DNA of 64,000 nucleotides from Flectobacillus roseus (GCF_030056665.1 NZ_JASHIG010000023.1), one strand, 5' to 3'; positions 27,009-35,328 are shown, numbered from the stretch's first letter. Notes: generated from the letters alone by a model not told the origin. Numbers and translations are program-made.

Positions 27009-27926
27009 ATGGATAAACTGACCCATTACAGAAGCGTTTCGGAATTACACGAAAAAAGTGGCTATCCACCTCCTGCTAATCCTTTAATCAGTCTGATGAC
27101 TTGTAAAGAACTGATGAGTTATTCATTAGGTGAATCAAGATTTACAGGAGATTTTTATATGATTGCCCTGAAAAAAATTAAATCAGGCTACGTTTTGTAT
27201 GGCAAAACCAAGTACGACCATGAGAATGGTTCAATGGTTTTTATGAAACCACGTCAAATTATTGAAGTAAGTAATGTACAATTTGCCGAAAAAGGTTTTG
27301 TGATTTTTGTGCATGAAGATTATCTATCGGGGCATACGCTTCACAACCTCATAAAGCAGTATGGTTATTTTGAATATGAAATCAATGAAGCCTTACATAT
27401 TTCGCCTGCCGAAGAAAAGATTATGTGGGAGCTTTATGATAAAATAAGAACCGAATACGACCAAAATCAGGATGAATTTAGTCAAGAAATCATCCTTTCT
27501 CATCTCGATTCCATGCTAAAATACTCGGATAGATTCTACAAAAGACAGTTTATCGACCGTAGTAGTAACGTATCTGGCACCACCGTCAAAAAGTTTCAAG
27601 ATATCCTCAATACTTATTTTCAGAAAGGCTTTCATAAAGATAGCGGACTCCCTACGGTCAATTACCTTGCTAATGAGCTGTTTCTCTCCTCAAGATATTT
27701 GAGTGATGTATTAAAGCAAGAAACTGGTATGACAGCACTCGAACATATTCATATTTACTTGATTAAAGAGGCGAAAAATCTTTTATTAAGTGCTAACGCA
27801 AATATTTCACAAATTGCCTACGAACTAGGCTTTGAAAGTCCCTCCTATTTTACAAGATTGTTTAAAAAAGTAGTTGGACAGACACCTGGTCAGTACAAAG
27901 AGCATCATATTGCAGTAGCCAAATAA
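27009..27926 (+). CDS. AraC-family transcriptional regulator
   Basis: 305 residues: N-terminal sensor domain (about 1-185) and C-terminal AraC HTH (about 205-300) with ISQIAYELGFESPSYFTRLFKK. It is the paralogue of 16373-17269. It is divergent from SDR B across 186 bp containing the regulon-2 element, making it the leading candidate for the protein that binds that element. It is convergent with a hydrolase gene and separated from it by a long bidirectional terminator. Confidence 0.93.
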   Translation: MDKLTHYRSVSELHEKSGYPPPANPLISLMTCKELMSYSLGESRFTGDFYMIALKKIKSGYVLYGKTKYDHENGSMVFMKPRQIIEVSNVQFAEKGFVIFVHEDYLSGHTLHNLIKQYGYFEYEINEALHISPAEEKIMWELYDKIRTEYDQNQDEFSQEIILSHLDSMLKYSDRFYKRQFIDRSSNVSGTTVKKFQDILNTYFQKGFHKDSGLPTVNYLANELFLSSRYLSDVLKQETGMTALEHIHIYLIKEAKNLLLSANANISQIAYELGFESPSYFTRLFKKVVGQTPGQYKEHHIAVAK

Positions 27927-27994
27927 ATCCCTTGTTATATCAAATTATAAAGCTTTTGCTTTGCTTAAAAGTATATCTGAGCGCAGCATTACCG

Positions 27995-28047
27995 TATAGA
28001 AAACAAAAACTCGACAGAAACTTTCCGTCGAGTTTTTGTTTTCTATA
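27995..28047. terminator. bidirectional terminator with 21-bp perfect arms
   Basis: TATAGAAAACAAAAACTCGAC and its exact complement flank the loop AGAAACTTTCC (arms 21 bp; sequence shown in parts here: TATAGAAAAC plus AAAAACTCGAC). A-rich and T-rich ends make it work in both directions, between convergent genes. The inner stem CTCGAC/GTCGAG and the identical loop recur at 35411-35441. Confidence 0.88.
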
Positions 28048-28162
28048 ATCTACGCTTAGTTTTTTACCCTTCAAATAACATAGATTGGATTCAAAGTGTA
28101 TTTCGAGCTTTTTACCAAAAGTGAAACTTCTGCTTACATCGCTTTTGTACTGAGTTAAACTT

Positions 28163-29068
28163 TTACTGTTTGGCAAACTTTTCAAGTTCGGTATTGAATT
28201 TTTCTGACTCTTCTACGAATAAAGCGTGGCCACTGTTCTCGAAGCGAATGATGCGGGAGTTTTTAATGCCTTTATTCAATTCATTGGCAAATTCAAATGA
28301 ACATAATTTGTCTTGTGTGCCATGAAATATGACCGTTGGAATCGTAATTTTAGATAATTGTGGTCGTAAATCAAGGTTTAAAAGGGCTTTTATTGACTCC
28401 GTGATGGCATAAGGTGAAGCTTCTAAATTGATGTTTTCTAACCATTTTTCTACATTTTTAGAAACATTTCCTTCTTTGGCAGGAAATGCAGCGCCAAAGC
28501 CTGCAATTAAATCTTGTCTAGCGGTCATCGTTTGTAAAACCAACCCGTTGCCATCAGCTTCCGAAATTCCAAACGGGGCACCGTCTCTTTTTCTCCAAGA
28601 AGGAGCAGCTGCACCAAATAGTGCCAATTTGCTAATATGAGCCGCATTATACTTGGTTACATAGTGAATAACGACCGCACCACCCATCGAAAAACCGCCC
28701 AAGACTGCATTTTCTATTTTTAGTTTTTCTAAAACAACTTTAATGTCGTCCGAAAAAACATCGAAATCATAACGTCCATACGGTTTGTCTGACTTTCCGA
28801 AACCACGTAGTGTAATACCAATTACTCGGAAACCTTTACGACTCAAATACTGGTATTGATATTCATACATTGCATCGCTCAGTGGCCATCCATGAATTAA
28901 TACAATTGGTTGACCTTCGCCAAGGTCGGTTACATGAAGTTTTACATTTTTTTCTACTTCTATGTATTCTAATCTACCTGCCGAAGCGGGTTTTCTATTG
29001 TTTTGTGCAAAAACGACATTTGTAAATAGAGAAACTAAAATTGCTATTGCTAAAATTGACTTTTTCAT
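28163..29068 (-). CDS. secreted alpha/beta hydrolase
   Basis: 301 residues with a signal peptide (about 1-21, ending VFAQ), so exported to the periplasm or beyond. Motifs: oxyanion HGWPLSD, nucleophile elbow GGFSMGG, acid in HGTQDKLC and histidine in NSGHALF. This is the haloperoxidase/epoxide-hydrolase-like group. It lies 40 bp downstream of a cytoplasmic relative (29109-29930), likely the second gene of that operon, which starts at a regulon-2 promoter. The substrate is unknown. Confidence 0.9.
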   Translation of the reverse strand: MKKSILAIAILVSLFTNVVFAQNNRKPASAGRLEYIEVEKNVKLHVTDLGEGQPIVLIHGWPLSDAMYEYQYQYLSRKGFRVIGITLRGFGKSDKPYGRYDFDVFSDDIKVVLEKLKIENAVLGGFSMGGAVVIHYVTKYNAAHISKLALFGAAAPSWRKRDGAPFGISEADGNGLVLQTMTARQDLIAGFGAAFPAKEGNVSKNVEKWLENINLEASPYAITESIKALLNLDLRPQLSKITIPTVIFHGTQDKLCSFEFANELNKGIKNSRIIRFENSGHALFVEESEKFNTELEKFAKQ

Positions 29069-29108
29069 TGTATGTGGTATTTAAGAGTTTGTGATATTGA
29101 TTGGATAA

Positions 29109-29930
29109 TTATTGATTAATGAATGTTAAAATATCGTTGTTGATGGTTGCGGCTTCGGTTGTTGGCATACCGTGAGAGAAACCTGGATATAAAATAAGCG
29201 TACCATTTTGTAGCAATTCGTGTGCTTTTACCGCCGTTGTAGCATAAGGTACAATCTGGTCGTCTTCGCCGTGCAATACCAACACTGGAATGTCTACGCT
29301 TTTTAAATCTTCGGTAAAATCGGTTTCAGAAAATACTTTCACACAATCATACTGAGCCTTAATGCCACCCATCATGCCTTGTCTCCACCAGTTATCTTGT
29401 ATTCCTTTTTTTACATTGGCACCTTCTCGGTTATATCCAAAAAACGGAATGGTAATGTCTTGGTAAAACTGAGCTCTGTTGTGTTGCGTATTGTAACGAA
29501 TATCGTCAAATACTGCCAATGGCACTCCATCTGGATTTCTTTCATCAGCAATCATATATGGCGTGATGGCACTGATCAAAACCACTTTGGCTACCCTGTC
29601 TTTGCCATATTTTGCGGCGTATCTGATGGCTTCGCCACCGCCAGTTGAGTGTCCAACGTGTATGGCATTTTTGAGGTCGAGGTGGGCGGTAAGTTCGGCT
29701 ACGTCGGCTGCATACGTATCCATGTCGTTTCCTTGGTAAGTTTGGGTAGAGCGACCATGTCCACGGCGGTCGTGTGCGATTACTCTAAATCCTTTTTCGA
29801 GGAAAAACATCATTTGAGCGTCCCAATCGTCAGATGATAGTGGCCATCCGTGGTGAAAGAAAATGGGTTGGCCTTGGCCTAAATCTTTGTAGTAAATTTC
29901 TGTTCCGTCTTTAACTGTTAACTTGTTCAT
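29109..29930 (-). CDS. alpha/beta hydrolase of the non-heme chloroperoxidase type
   Basis: 273-residue cofactor-free alpha/beta hydrolase: oxyanion HHGWPLSSDDWD, DRRGHGRS, nucleophile elbow VGHSTGGGEA, acid in HGEDDQIV and histidine in GFSHGMPTTEA. GHSTGG is characteristic of non-heme haloperoxidase/perhydrolase and aryl-ester hydrolases. The start at 29930 gives MNKLTVKDGTEIYY, matching the family; an ATG 14 codons upstream would place the start within the promoter. The promoter at 29970-30026 carries the same element as dps and the SDR genes, suggesting a role in oxidative or electrophile stress. Confidence 0.92.
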   Translation of the reverse strand: MNKLTVKDGTEIYYKDLGQGQPIFFHHGWPLSSDDWDAQMMFFLEKGFRVIAHDRRGHGRSTQTYQGNDMDTYAADVAELTAHLDLKNAIHVGHSTGGGEAIRYAAKYGKDRVAKVVLISAITPYMIADERNPDGVPLAVFDDIRYNTQHNRAQFYQDITIPFFGYNREGANVKKGIQDNWWRQGMMGGIKAQYDCVKVFSETDFTEDLKSVDIPVLVLHGEDDQIVPYATTAVKAHELLQNGTLILYPGFSHGMPTTEAATINNDILTFINQ

Positions 29931-29969
29931 TTTTTTATAATTAAATTGTTTATGATTAATTTGATGATA

Positions 29970-30026
29970 CAAAATTGGAGCTATTTTTTTGGGGTATCAA
30001 TGGACGCATTTCGCTTTGAATTGCAC
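29970..30026 (-). promoter_or_regulatory. promoter of the hydrolase operon with regulon-2 element
   Basis: CAAAATTG (29970-29977) is a near match to the complement of a TAnnTTTG box. After 29 bp comes CATTTCGCTTTGAATTGCAC (30007-30026). With flanking bases (CAATGGACG before and TTT after) it is about 85 percent identical over 36 bp to the dps promoter at 30564-30598. Confidence 0.65.
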
Positions 30027-30042
30027 TTTCTCCCCGAGTGAT

Positions 30043-30510
30043 TTATTTCAAAAGCGTTCTTAAAATCCAAGCCGTTTTTTCATGTTCTTGCAAAAGGCCC
30101 GTGATAAAATCGCTACTGCCAAAGTCTTTGTAGGAATCGGCAAAAAGGCTGATATTACTTCTTAATTGAAGGATAATTGTTTCATGGGCTGATAGTAAAT
30201 CCTTGATAAATTCGGTGCTGTTGTTGGTAGCCAAATTTGTTTCTTGCAAACTTGTCAATTCAAGAAATGCTTTTAAGCTGGCTGGTGCAGCAAAGCCCAA
30301 GGTTCTGATTCTTTCGGCAACAGAGTCAATTGTGGAAGCTAATTGATTGGCTTGATTATCGAATAATTGATGTTTGTCGTAAAAGTCAAGTCCTTCTACA
30401 TTCCAATGAGCGTTTTTTGTTTTGGTAAAAAGAACATACTCATTGGCCAATAATTTTGATAGCTCATCGGCTACGTTTTTGCGATTATTTTCTGTTATTC
30501 CGATATTCAT
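30043..30510 (-). CDS. dps: Dps-family DNA-binding ferritin-like protein
   Basis: 155-residue mini-ferritin that forms a dodecamer, oxidises and stores iron and protects DNA from peroxide. The ferroxidase signature is clear: KNAHWNVEGLDFYDKHQLFDNQ and IDSVAERIRTLG, with later helices ending LLQEHEKTAWILRTLLK. The start at 30510 (MNIGITENNRK) is preferred over a longer N terminus that overlaps the promoter. Its promoter shares an element with the hydrolase operon just downstream. Confidence 0.95.
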   Translation of the reverse strand: MNIGITENNRKNVADELSKLLANEYVLFTKTKNAHWNVEGLDFYDKHQLFDNQANQLASTIDSVAERIRTLGFAAPASLKAFLELTSLQETNLATNNSTEFIKDLLSAHETIILQLRSNISLFADSYKDFGSSDFITGLLQEHEKTAWILRTLLK

Positions 30511-30535
30511 TTTCGTCTTGGTTATTTTGATAATG

Positions 30536-30592
30536 CAAAGTTCCGCCAAATAGCCAAGCCACTCAATGGACGTATTTCGCCATGAATTGCAC
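30536..30592 (-). promoter_or_regulatory. dps promoter with regulon-2 element
   Basis: CAAAGTTC (30536-30543) is a near -7 box in reverse; after 29 bp comes TATTTCGCCATGAATTGCAC (30573-30592). The spacing equals that in the hydrolase promoter. An AraC gene (30681) lies just upstream. Confidence 0.65.
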
Positions 30593-30634
30593 TTTTTTCC
30601 TAAATCATCGAAATTGAAAATTTAGACACAAAAA

Positions 30635-30658
30635 AAGCATGAACTAAGGTTCATGCTT
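30635..30658 (-). terminator. Rho-independent terminator of the AraC gene at 30681
   Basis: AAGCATGAAC-TAAG-GTTCATGCTT forms a 10-bp stem; on the minus strand it ends in a T run, 23 bp after the AraC stop codon. Confidence 0.85.
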
Positions 30659-30680
30659 GGTATATTATAGATTCAAGAAA

Positions 30681-31511
30681 TTAGAAAAGTTTCCGAAATG
30701 AAGTAGGTGATATTCCTGTGTTTTTAGTGAAGAATCTTACAAAATAAGCGTCATCTTCGTAATTTAAACTATAGGCAATTTCCTTTACCGAAAGGGCAGT
30801 ATGGGCCAACAAACGTTTACTTTCTAAGATTATACGATTTTTGATGATGTCATTTGGGGTATCTTTACTGAGTAGACTTATTTTTTTACTCAAACTTTTG
30901 GGAGTAATAGCCAGCATATCGGCATAGTCAGCTACTGTATGGTGGGTTTTGTAATTTTCTTCAACCAATTTGCTAAACTTTCGTAAAAACTGAACATCCG
31001 AATACTGTTCATTTTCAGCCAATTGATGTTGCTGCTTCCAAATACGTGTCGATTTTATAATAATCAGTTTCAATAAAATTCTGAGCATTTCTTCGGTGCT
31101 GGCATCATGCGATTCCATCTCAGATTTTATGTTGGCAATGATTTTCTGAATATCCACCGATTGATTTTCATCCAATTCGATAAAAGGCACTTCAAAAACA
31201 TTATTATACAAAATACCATCGCAAGCCACTTCTTGGTCATGAATTTCGATACAATAAAAGTCTCGGTTGAAATGAATTAGCTCAGCACCAGATGTATCAA
31301 TATTCAATGGCTGGACTACCACTTTGGGATTTACAAAGAGTAGTGCATCGTGTGGTAAGATAAATTCTTGAAAATCAATTTTAATACCGTAGTTCTGCGG
31401 AATAAAGATGACTTTTATGTGGTCTTCGATACGATACACCGACTTGGTGGTGGTGTTGTACACGGCCAAGTCGATGTTACCAAATTGTTTGTAGTTAAAT
31501 TGCTTAGTCAT
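30681..31511 (-). CDS. AraC-family transcriptional regulator
   Basis: 276 residues: cupin-like N-terminal sensor domain (about 1-160) and AraC HTH (about 180-276) with VKEIAYSLNYEDDAYFVRFFTKNTGISP. It is transcribed towards dps and precedes it after a terminator, so it has its own transcription unit. Together with the 27009 protein it is a candidate for binding the shared element before dps and the hydrolases. It starts 50 bp downstream of the azoreductase gene end. Confidence 0.92.
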   Translation of the reverse strand: MTKQFNYKQFGNIDLAVYNTTTKSVYRIEDHIKVIFIPQNYGIKIDFQEFILPHDALLFVNPKVVVQPLNIDTSGAELIHFNRDFYCIEIHDQEVACDGILYNNVFEVPFIELDENQSVDIQKIIANIKSEMESHDASTEEMLRILLKLIIIKSTRIWKQQHQLAENEQYSDVQFLRKFSKLVEENYKTHHTVADYADMLAITPKSLSKKISLLSKDTPNDIIKNRIILESKRLLAHTALSVKEIAYSLNYEDDAYFVRFFTKNTGISPTSFRKLF

Positions 31512-31561
31512 GTTTTATACAAGTAAGCGATAAAGGTATCAAAAAATTGACACTGAAAGAT

Positions 31562-32176
31562 TTAAAAACTATATTCTTCCACAGTTTCTAAGGCTTTTGT
31601 GACAGCATTTTCACCTACATTTGGCACAAAAATACCCTCTAAACGGAAAGTACTAACATCCGTTAAACCCAAAAATCCAAGAACCGTACGCAAATAATTC
31701 TCCGTGAAATCATATGCTTTCATCATACCTTCTGAATAAATACCGCCCGACGCTATAGCCAAATAGACTTTTTTGTCCGTTAATAAACCTTGAGGCGCAC
31801 CTGTGGCATAACTAAATGTTTCATTGGCACGAGCAATTTGGTCAAGCCATGCTTTTAGACTGGCGGGAATACTAAAATTATATAATGGAACCGCAATAAC
31901 CAGAATGTCTGCCTCTTTAATCTGCTTAATTGCTTTTTCAGAAGGTTGAATAACTTCTAGCTGCTTTTGACTGCGTACATCCTTTGGTGTGGAAAATGCT
32001 TGGTACATTTCAGCAGTAAGAAAAGGAAGCGGGTTTTCCGATAAATCAAGTGTTTCAACAGTATAGTCAGAATAAGTGTCTTTTAACCTTTCTATGATTG
32101 AATTTGATAGCTGATTACTTTTAGAAGCATCGCCGTTGATGCTTGCCTTAATATGAAGTACGTTCTTTTTTGACAT
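31562..32176 (-). CDS. azoR: FMN-dependent NADH-azoreductase
   Basis: 204-residue flavodoxin-fold quinone/azo reductase that takes two electrons from NADH. The N-terminal HIKASINGDASKSNQLS segment, PLYNFSIPASLKAWLDQIARANETFSY and the block AIASGGIYS match the AzoR family in full length. In other bacteria such genes are controlled by quinone- or electrophile-sensing HxlR proteins (YodB type). Here an HxlR gene is divergent and an HxlR-like palindrome lies between them, which fits that scheme. Confidence 0.93.
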   Translation of the reverse strand: MSKKNVLHIKASINGDASKSNQLSNSIIERLKDTYSDYTVETLDLSENPLPFLTAEMYQAFSTPKDVRSQKQLEVIQPSEKAIKQIKEADILVIAVPLYNFSIPASLKAWLDQIARANETFSYATGAPQGLLTDKKVYLAIASGGIYSEGMMKAYDFTENYLRTVLGFLGLTDVSTFRLEGIFVPNVGENAVTKALETVEEYSF

Positions 32177-32204
32177 TTCTTTAAAATTTATTTTAATGAT
32201 GCCA

Positions 32205-32266
32205 CAAAGCTATGTACATTTGCTTTCAAAAGGTTACTACTATACATAAGGTAAGTAGTAACCTTT
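32205..32266. promoter_or_regulatory. azoR promoter and HxlR palindrome
   Basis: CAAAGCTA (32205-32212) is the complement of a TAGCTTTG promoter box for azoR. A perfect inverted repeat, AAAGGTTACTACT and its complement with a 12-bp spacer, spans 32229-32266. Its half-site AAGTAGTAACC resembles the AAGTAGTTAC repeats at 15971 and 19910 that lie near the first HxlR gene. Confidence 0.8.
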
Positions 32267-32287
32267 AGGTTAGTAAATGATATAATT

Positions 32288-32650
32288 ATGGAAAATGTAA
32301 TTAGTACCGAAAAGTGCAGAAACTCTATCAAAGCCCTTGAAGATGCCATGTATGTCATTGGTGGAAAATGGACATTACGCGTAATAATTGCCCTTAAAGA
32401 TGGGCATACACGCTTTAATGACATTCAAAGAACTATTGATGGTATCTCTGCTAAGGTACTTTCAGGCGTATTGAAAGACCTCGAAGAAAATGGTTTTGTC
32501 AAAAGAAAAGTGGATATTGGTGTGCCTGTGGTAGTAGAATATGAACTGCTATCCTACGCTGAAACATTACAAGAAGTACTCTCAGCATTGGTATCATGGG
32601 GCGAAATGCACCGTGAGAAAGTAATTAGAAAGCAGGAAGAGCTGGTCTAA
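32288..32650 (+). CDS. HxlR-type winged-helix regulator (second)
   Basis: 120-residue HxlR protein: VIGGKWTLRVIIALKDGHTRF, ISAKVLSGVLKDLEENGFVKR and VVVEYEL. A single N-terminal cysteine, C10, sits in the position used by YodB/QsrR-type proteins to sense quinones. It is divergent from the azoreductase and has a perfect 13-bp-arm palindrome in between, so repression of azoR and itself is likely. Confidence 0.92.
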   Translation: MENVISTEKCRNSIKALEDAMYVIGGKWTLRVIIALKDGHTRFNDIQRTIDGISAKVLSGVLKDLEENGFVKRKVDIGVPVVVEYELLSYAETLQEVLSALVSWGEMHREKVIRKQEELV

Positions 32651-32667
32651 AAACCTTACATTGATAA

Positions 32668-32708
32668 AGTAAAAAGAACATACAACGTGGTTATATGTTC
32701 TTTTTACT
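32668..32708. terminator. bidirectional terminator after the second HxlR gene
   Basis: AGTAAAAAGAACATA and its exact complement enclose an 11-base loop between two convergent genes; T and A runs are present on both sides. Confidence 0.88.
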
Positions 32709-32738
32709 TTTTGCCAAACCCCGAAATTACACAAGGTC

Positions 32739-33056
32739 TTATCCCGTAATTTTCAACGACTCAATTAGTCCGTTTTGGAATGAAAAATGATACGATAACA
32801 CAATCGGACTTCCCGGAAAATTACCTGAAACTTCTGCTTTTAGGACTTCTTCTTTTGCAGAATATTCTACAGGTTTCATCACGGCTTGGTACTCTTCATT
32901 AGCTTTTTTAATCCATTCTTGGATTTCTGTTTTCCCATTATGGTTTTTTCCTTCGTCAAAGACAGTGGCATTTTCAGAAAAACAATTGGCATAAGCCACA
33001 CTATCGAAATTATTTTGAGCCTTTGTTAAATCTACAATTACATTTGGTAAGTTCAT
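32739..33056 (-). CDS. SnoaL/NTF2-like small protein
   Basis: 105 residues with the cone-shaped SnoaL/NTF2-like pattern: ANCFSENATVFDEGKNHNGKTEIQEWIKKA then strands ending SYHFSFQNGLIESLKITG. The family includes small isomerases and hydrolases and ligand-binding proteins. The start at 33056 gives MNLPNVIVDLTKAQN, the family's usual beginning; a longer form overlaps the previous gene. It lies 19 bp after the SDR gene (33076) in the same direction, so the two are probably co-transcribed. Confidence 0.85.
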   Translation of the reverse strand: MNLPNVIVDLTKAQNNFDSVAYANCFSENATVFDEGKNHNGKTEIQEWIKKANEEYQAVMKPVEYSAKEEVLKAEVSGNFPGSPIVLSYHFSFQNGLIESLKITG

Positions 33057-33075
33057 ATTCTTGATTTTTAAATGA

Positions 33076-33870
33076 TTAAATAGTTGGTACTGTGCCGCCA
33101 TCTATGATATAATTTGTTCCTGTTAAATAATTGGCTCTTGGAGAAACCAAAAAGCCAACGAATTCGGCCACTTCTTCGGGTTGTGCAGGGCGACCAAAAG
33201 GAATTCCGCCCAAAGCATCCATGACACTTTGCTGAGCTTGTTCTAGGGTACTATTAGCATTTCTTGCAATCTCGCCCAACCAAGCTTTCGATGCTGTTGT
33301 ATTAATCCAGCCAGGCGAAACAGTTAGTACACGAACTCCTTTTGGGGTAACTTCATTTGATAAACTTTTGCTATAATTGATTAATCCTGCTTTTGCAGCT
33401 GCATAAGGCAAGGTTGAATCATATAGTGGTAGTTTACCCTGAATAGAAGCTATATGTATAATAACACCACTTTTTTTAGCTAACATCTGTGGTAAAAATC
33501 CTCTATCTAATCGAACAGGAGCAAGCAAATTAGCTTGTAGGGTTGACACCCAATCGTCATCAGTTAATACAGCAAAACCACCAGCGGGAGTGACTGACGA
33601 ACCAAGGTTGTTCACTAGAATATCTAGTGTTCCATAAGTCGCAAACACCTCGCTGACTACTTTTTGTGTACCTTCAGCCTTGCTTAAATCAGCAGGAATA
33701 AAATGCAAATCGCTGTTTTCTTCTTCGGGAGCATTTCTGGCTGTGACAATGACAGTTGCACCAGCTTGTAAAAGCCTTTCTGCAATGGCTTTCCCTGTTC
33801 CTTTTGTACCTCCTGTTACCAAGGCAATCTTGCCCGATAATTCATTATTGAAATTAAAGTGTTGTTCCAT
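33076..33870 (-). CDS. short-chain dehydrogenase/reductase (SDR D)
   Basis: 264-residue classical SDR of the 3-oxoacyl-ACP-reductase-like kind: TGGTKGTGKAIA, NNLGSS in place of the usual NNAG, catalytic serine in HIASIQG, YAAAK, and the C-terminal GTNYIIDGGTVPTI. It is less similar to SDR A-C. The start at 33870 begins MEQHFNFNNELSGKIAL. It is divergent from the third HxlR-like gene, with palindromes in the gap, and leads into the SnoaL gene. Confidence 0.92.
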   Translation of the reverse strand: MEQHFNFNNELSGKIALVTGGTKGTGKAIAERLLQAGATVIVTARNAPEEENSDLHFIPADLSKAEGTQKVVSEVFATYGTLDILVNNLGSSVTPAGGFAVLTDDDWVSTLQANLLAPVRLDRGFLPQMLAKKSGVIIHIASIQGKLPLYDSTLPYAAAKAGLINYSKSLSNEVTPKGVRVLTVSPGWINTTASKAWLGEIARNANSTLEQAQQSVMDALGGIPFGRPAQPEEVAEFVGFLVSPRANYLTGTNYIIDGGTVPTI

Positions 33871-33937
33871 TTTTGTTGTTTTTTGTACAAATTTCTGACA
33901 TACATATACATGAAACAATTACGGAAATACGATTCGT

Positions 33938-33975
33938 ATAGGGTTAAATTATTCCCCTATTGTTCCTTTTGGAAC
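33938..33975. promoter_or_regulatory. candidate operator between SDR D and the third HxlR gene
   Basis: ATAGGG and CCCTAT form an inverted repeat with an 11-bp spacer (33938-33960). It is followed directly by GTTCC-TTTT-GGAAC (33962-33975). A TACTTTTG promoter box for the HxlR gene lies at 33983-33990. The sequence differs from the AAGTAGT operators of the other two HxlR genes. Confidence 0.5.
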
Positions 33976-33994
33976 TATAAACTACTTTTGTTTT

Positions 33995-34378
33995 ATGTAT
34001 GAGAGAAAAATTTTGCCAAACTTAAATTGTGGTCTCGACTTGATTGGAGAGGTGCTTTATGGCAAGTGGAAAATCCGCTTGTTGTGGTTTATCAATGAAG
34101 GTCATAAACGCCCCAGCGAACTACAACGCAAGATACCCGATGCAACCCGAAGGGTGTTGAATATTCAGTTGAATGAGTTAGAAGCCCACGATTTAGTGAC
34201 GAAGAAAATTTACCCTGTTGTTCCACCAAAAGTAGAGTACAGCCTTACTGAATTTGGTAAGTCCTTAATTCCTGTGCTGTCGGTTTTGGGTCAATGGGGC
34301 GATAATAACGAAGAAAAACTACGATCGGTTATTATGAAACGATTAAATGCTGAAGACGAACAAAAACACCCAGAATAA
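33995..34378 (+). CDS. HxlR-type winged-helix regulator (third, divergent)
   Basis: 127 residues. The HxlR core is present but diverged: VLYGKWKIRLLWFINEGHKRPSEL, RVLNIQLNELEAHDLV and VPPKVEYSLTEFGKSL. One N-terminal cysteine (C12). It is divergent from SDR D and may control the SDR D-SnoaL pair. It is followed 32 bp later by a putative metalloprotein gene in the same direction. Confidence 0.88.
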   Translation: MYERKILPNLNCGLDLIGEVLYGKWKIRLLWFINEGHKRPSELQRKIPDATRRVLNIQLNELEAHDLVTKKIYPVVPPKVEYSLTEFGKSLIPVLSVLGQWGDNNEEKLRSVIMKRLNAEDEQKHPE

Positions 34379-34410
34379 CACACTTAAAATCAACAACTTA
34401 AATCTATTTT

Positions 34411-35328
34411 ATGATATATAAAAAACTTATACTTGCGATATTCTGCATACTTTTTTTGGGTAAACTTTCGGCTCAAACAGTGAAAGTCGATGAACACTCA
34501 TTTTATAATGATAGAATATCGAAAGCCCCGCAAAGTGTTTTCGAAAAATTTATTGAGGCTGGAATGCAGCCAACCAACCACGAATTGACAGAAACTGAAA
34601 AGGTCAAAGTAGGTAAAGCCTTTGCAATACTGCCTCCATTGTATAAAAAGGTACTTAAAGAGCATCTTCAGAGTATCAGCTTTATGGACAATATGCCCAA
34701 TACGGCTCTAACATCGACCCTAGAAACGACTGGTTCAAGCAAACAATTTAATATCACTTTCCGGGCAGGAATTTTGAACGAAACAATTTCTGAATGGGCA
34801 ACATGGAAGGAAAAATCCGTATTCGATAATTCGGCTAATCCCACTACAGAAATACAGATAGATGCAGGCAAATTAGATGCTATTCAATACGTTCTGCTAC
34901 ACGAAGCTACACATGTGGTTGATGCCGTTTTGGGATTTACTCCACACGCAGTAGAAGCGGATTCTTTGGTAGCGCATACGGAATTCACAAGAAATATATG
35001 GCGTTTATTTAACAAACCAACCGCTCAATTCTCGAATCCTACATTGGAAAAAACGCGTTTCCGAAGCGGAAAAATACAACCCATAACTTCTGCTTCGGAG
35101 ATTTATAACACTCTCAAAACAACTCCCTTTACATCACTTTACGGCATGGCTTCTTGGTATGAAGATGCCGCCGAACTCATTTCAATCTATCATTTGACAC
35201 AAAAAATGAAGCAACCGTTTACCGTTTTTGTAAAAGAAAAAGATAAAGTTATTTCAAGATTTGAACCGATGACGAATGCTTTAGTAAAGCAAAGAGTACA
35301 AAAACTCAACTTTTTATACGTCAAGTAA
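34411..35328 (+). CDS. exported protein with an HExxH zinc-site motif, function unknown
   Basis: 305 residues with a signal peptide (about 1-22, ending SAQ). I do not recognise a named family. H164-E165-A-T-H168 in VLLHEATHVVDAV is a textbook HExxH metal-binding helix, and a downstream helix with WYEDAAELI could supply a glutamate ligand, the gluzincin arrangement. It may be a periplasmic zinc peptidase or a catalytically unrelated metalloprotein. It follows the third HxlR gene and ends before a terminator-like hairpin. Confidence 0.75.
   Translation: MIYKKLILAIFCILFLGKLSAQTVKVDEHSFYNDRISKAPQSVFEKFIEAGMQPTNHELTETEKVKVGKAFAILPPLYKKVLKEHLQSISFMDNMPNTALTSTLETTGSSKQFNITFRAGILNETISEWATWKEKSVFDNSANPTTEIQIDAGKLDAIQYVLLHEATHVVDAVLGFTPHAVEADSLVAHTEFTRNIWRLFNKPTAQFSNPTLEKTRFRSGKIQPITSASEIYNTLKTTPFTSLYGMASWYEDAAELISIYHLTQKMKQPFTVFVKEKDKVISRFEPMTNALVKQRVQKLNFLYVK

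Noticed and set aside
15120..35328. Genomic island with integrase or mobile element
   Set aside because: The region is rich in paralogues and regulators, but no integrase, transposase, tRNA or boundary repeats were found; duplication explains it as well.
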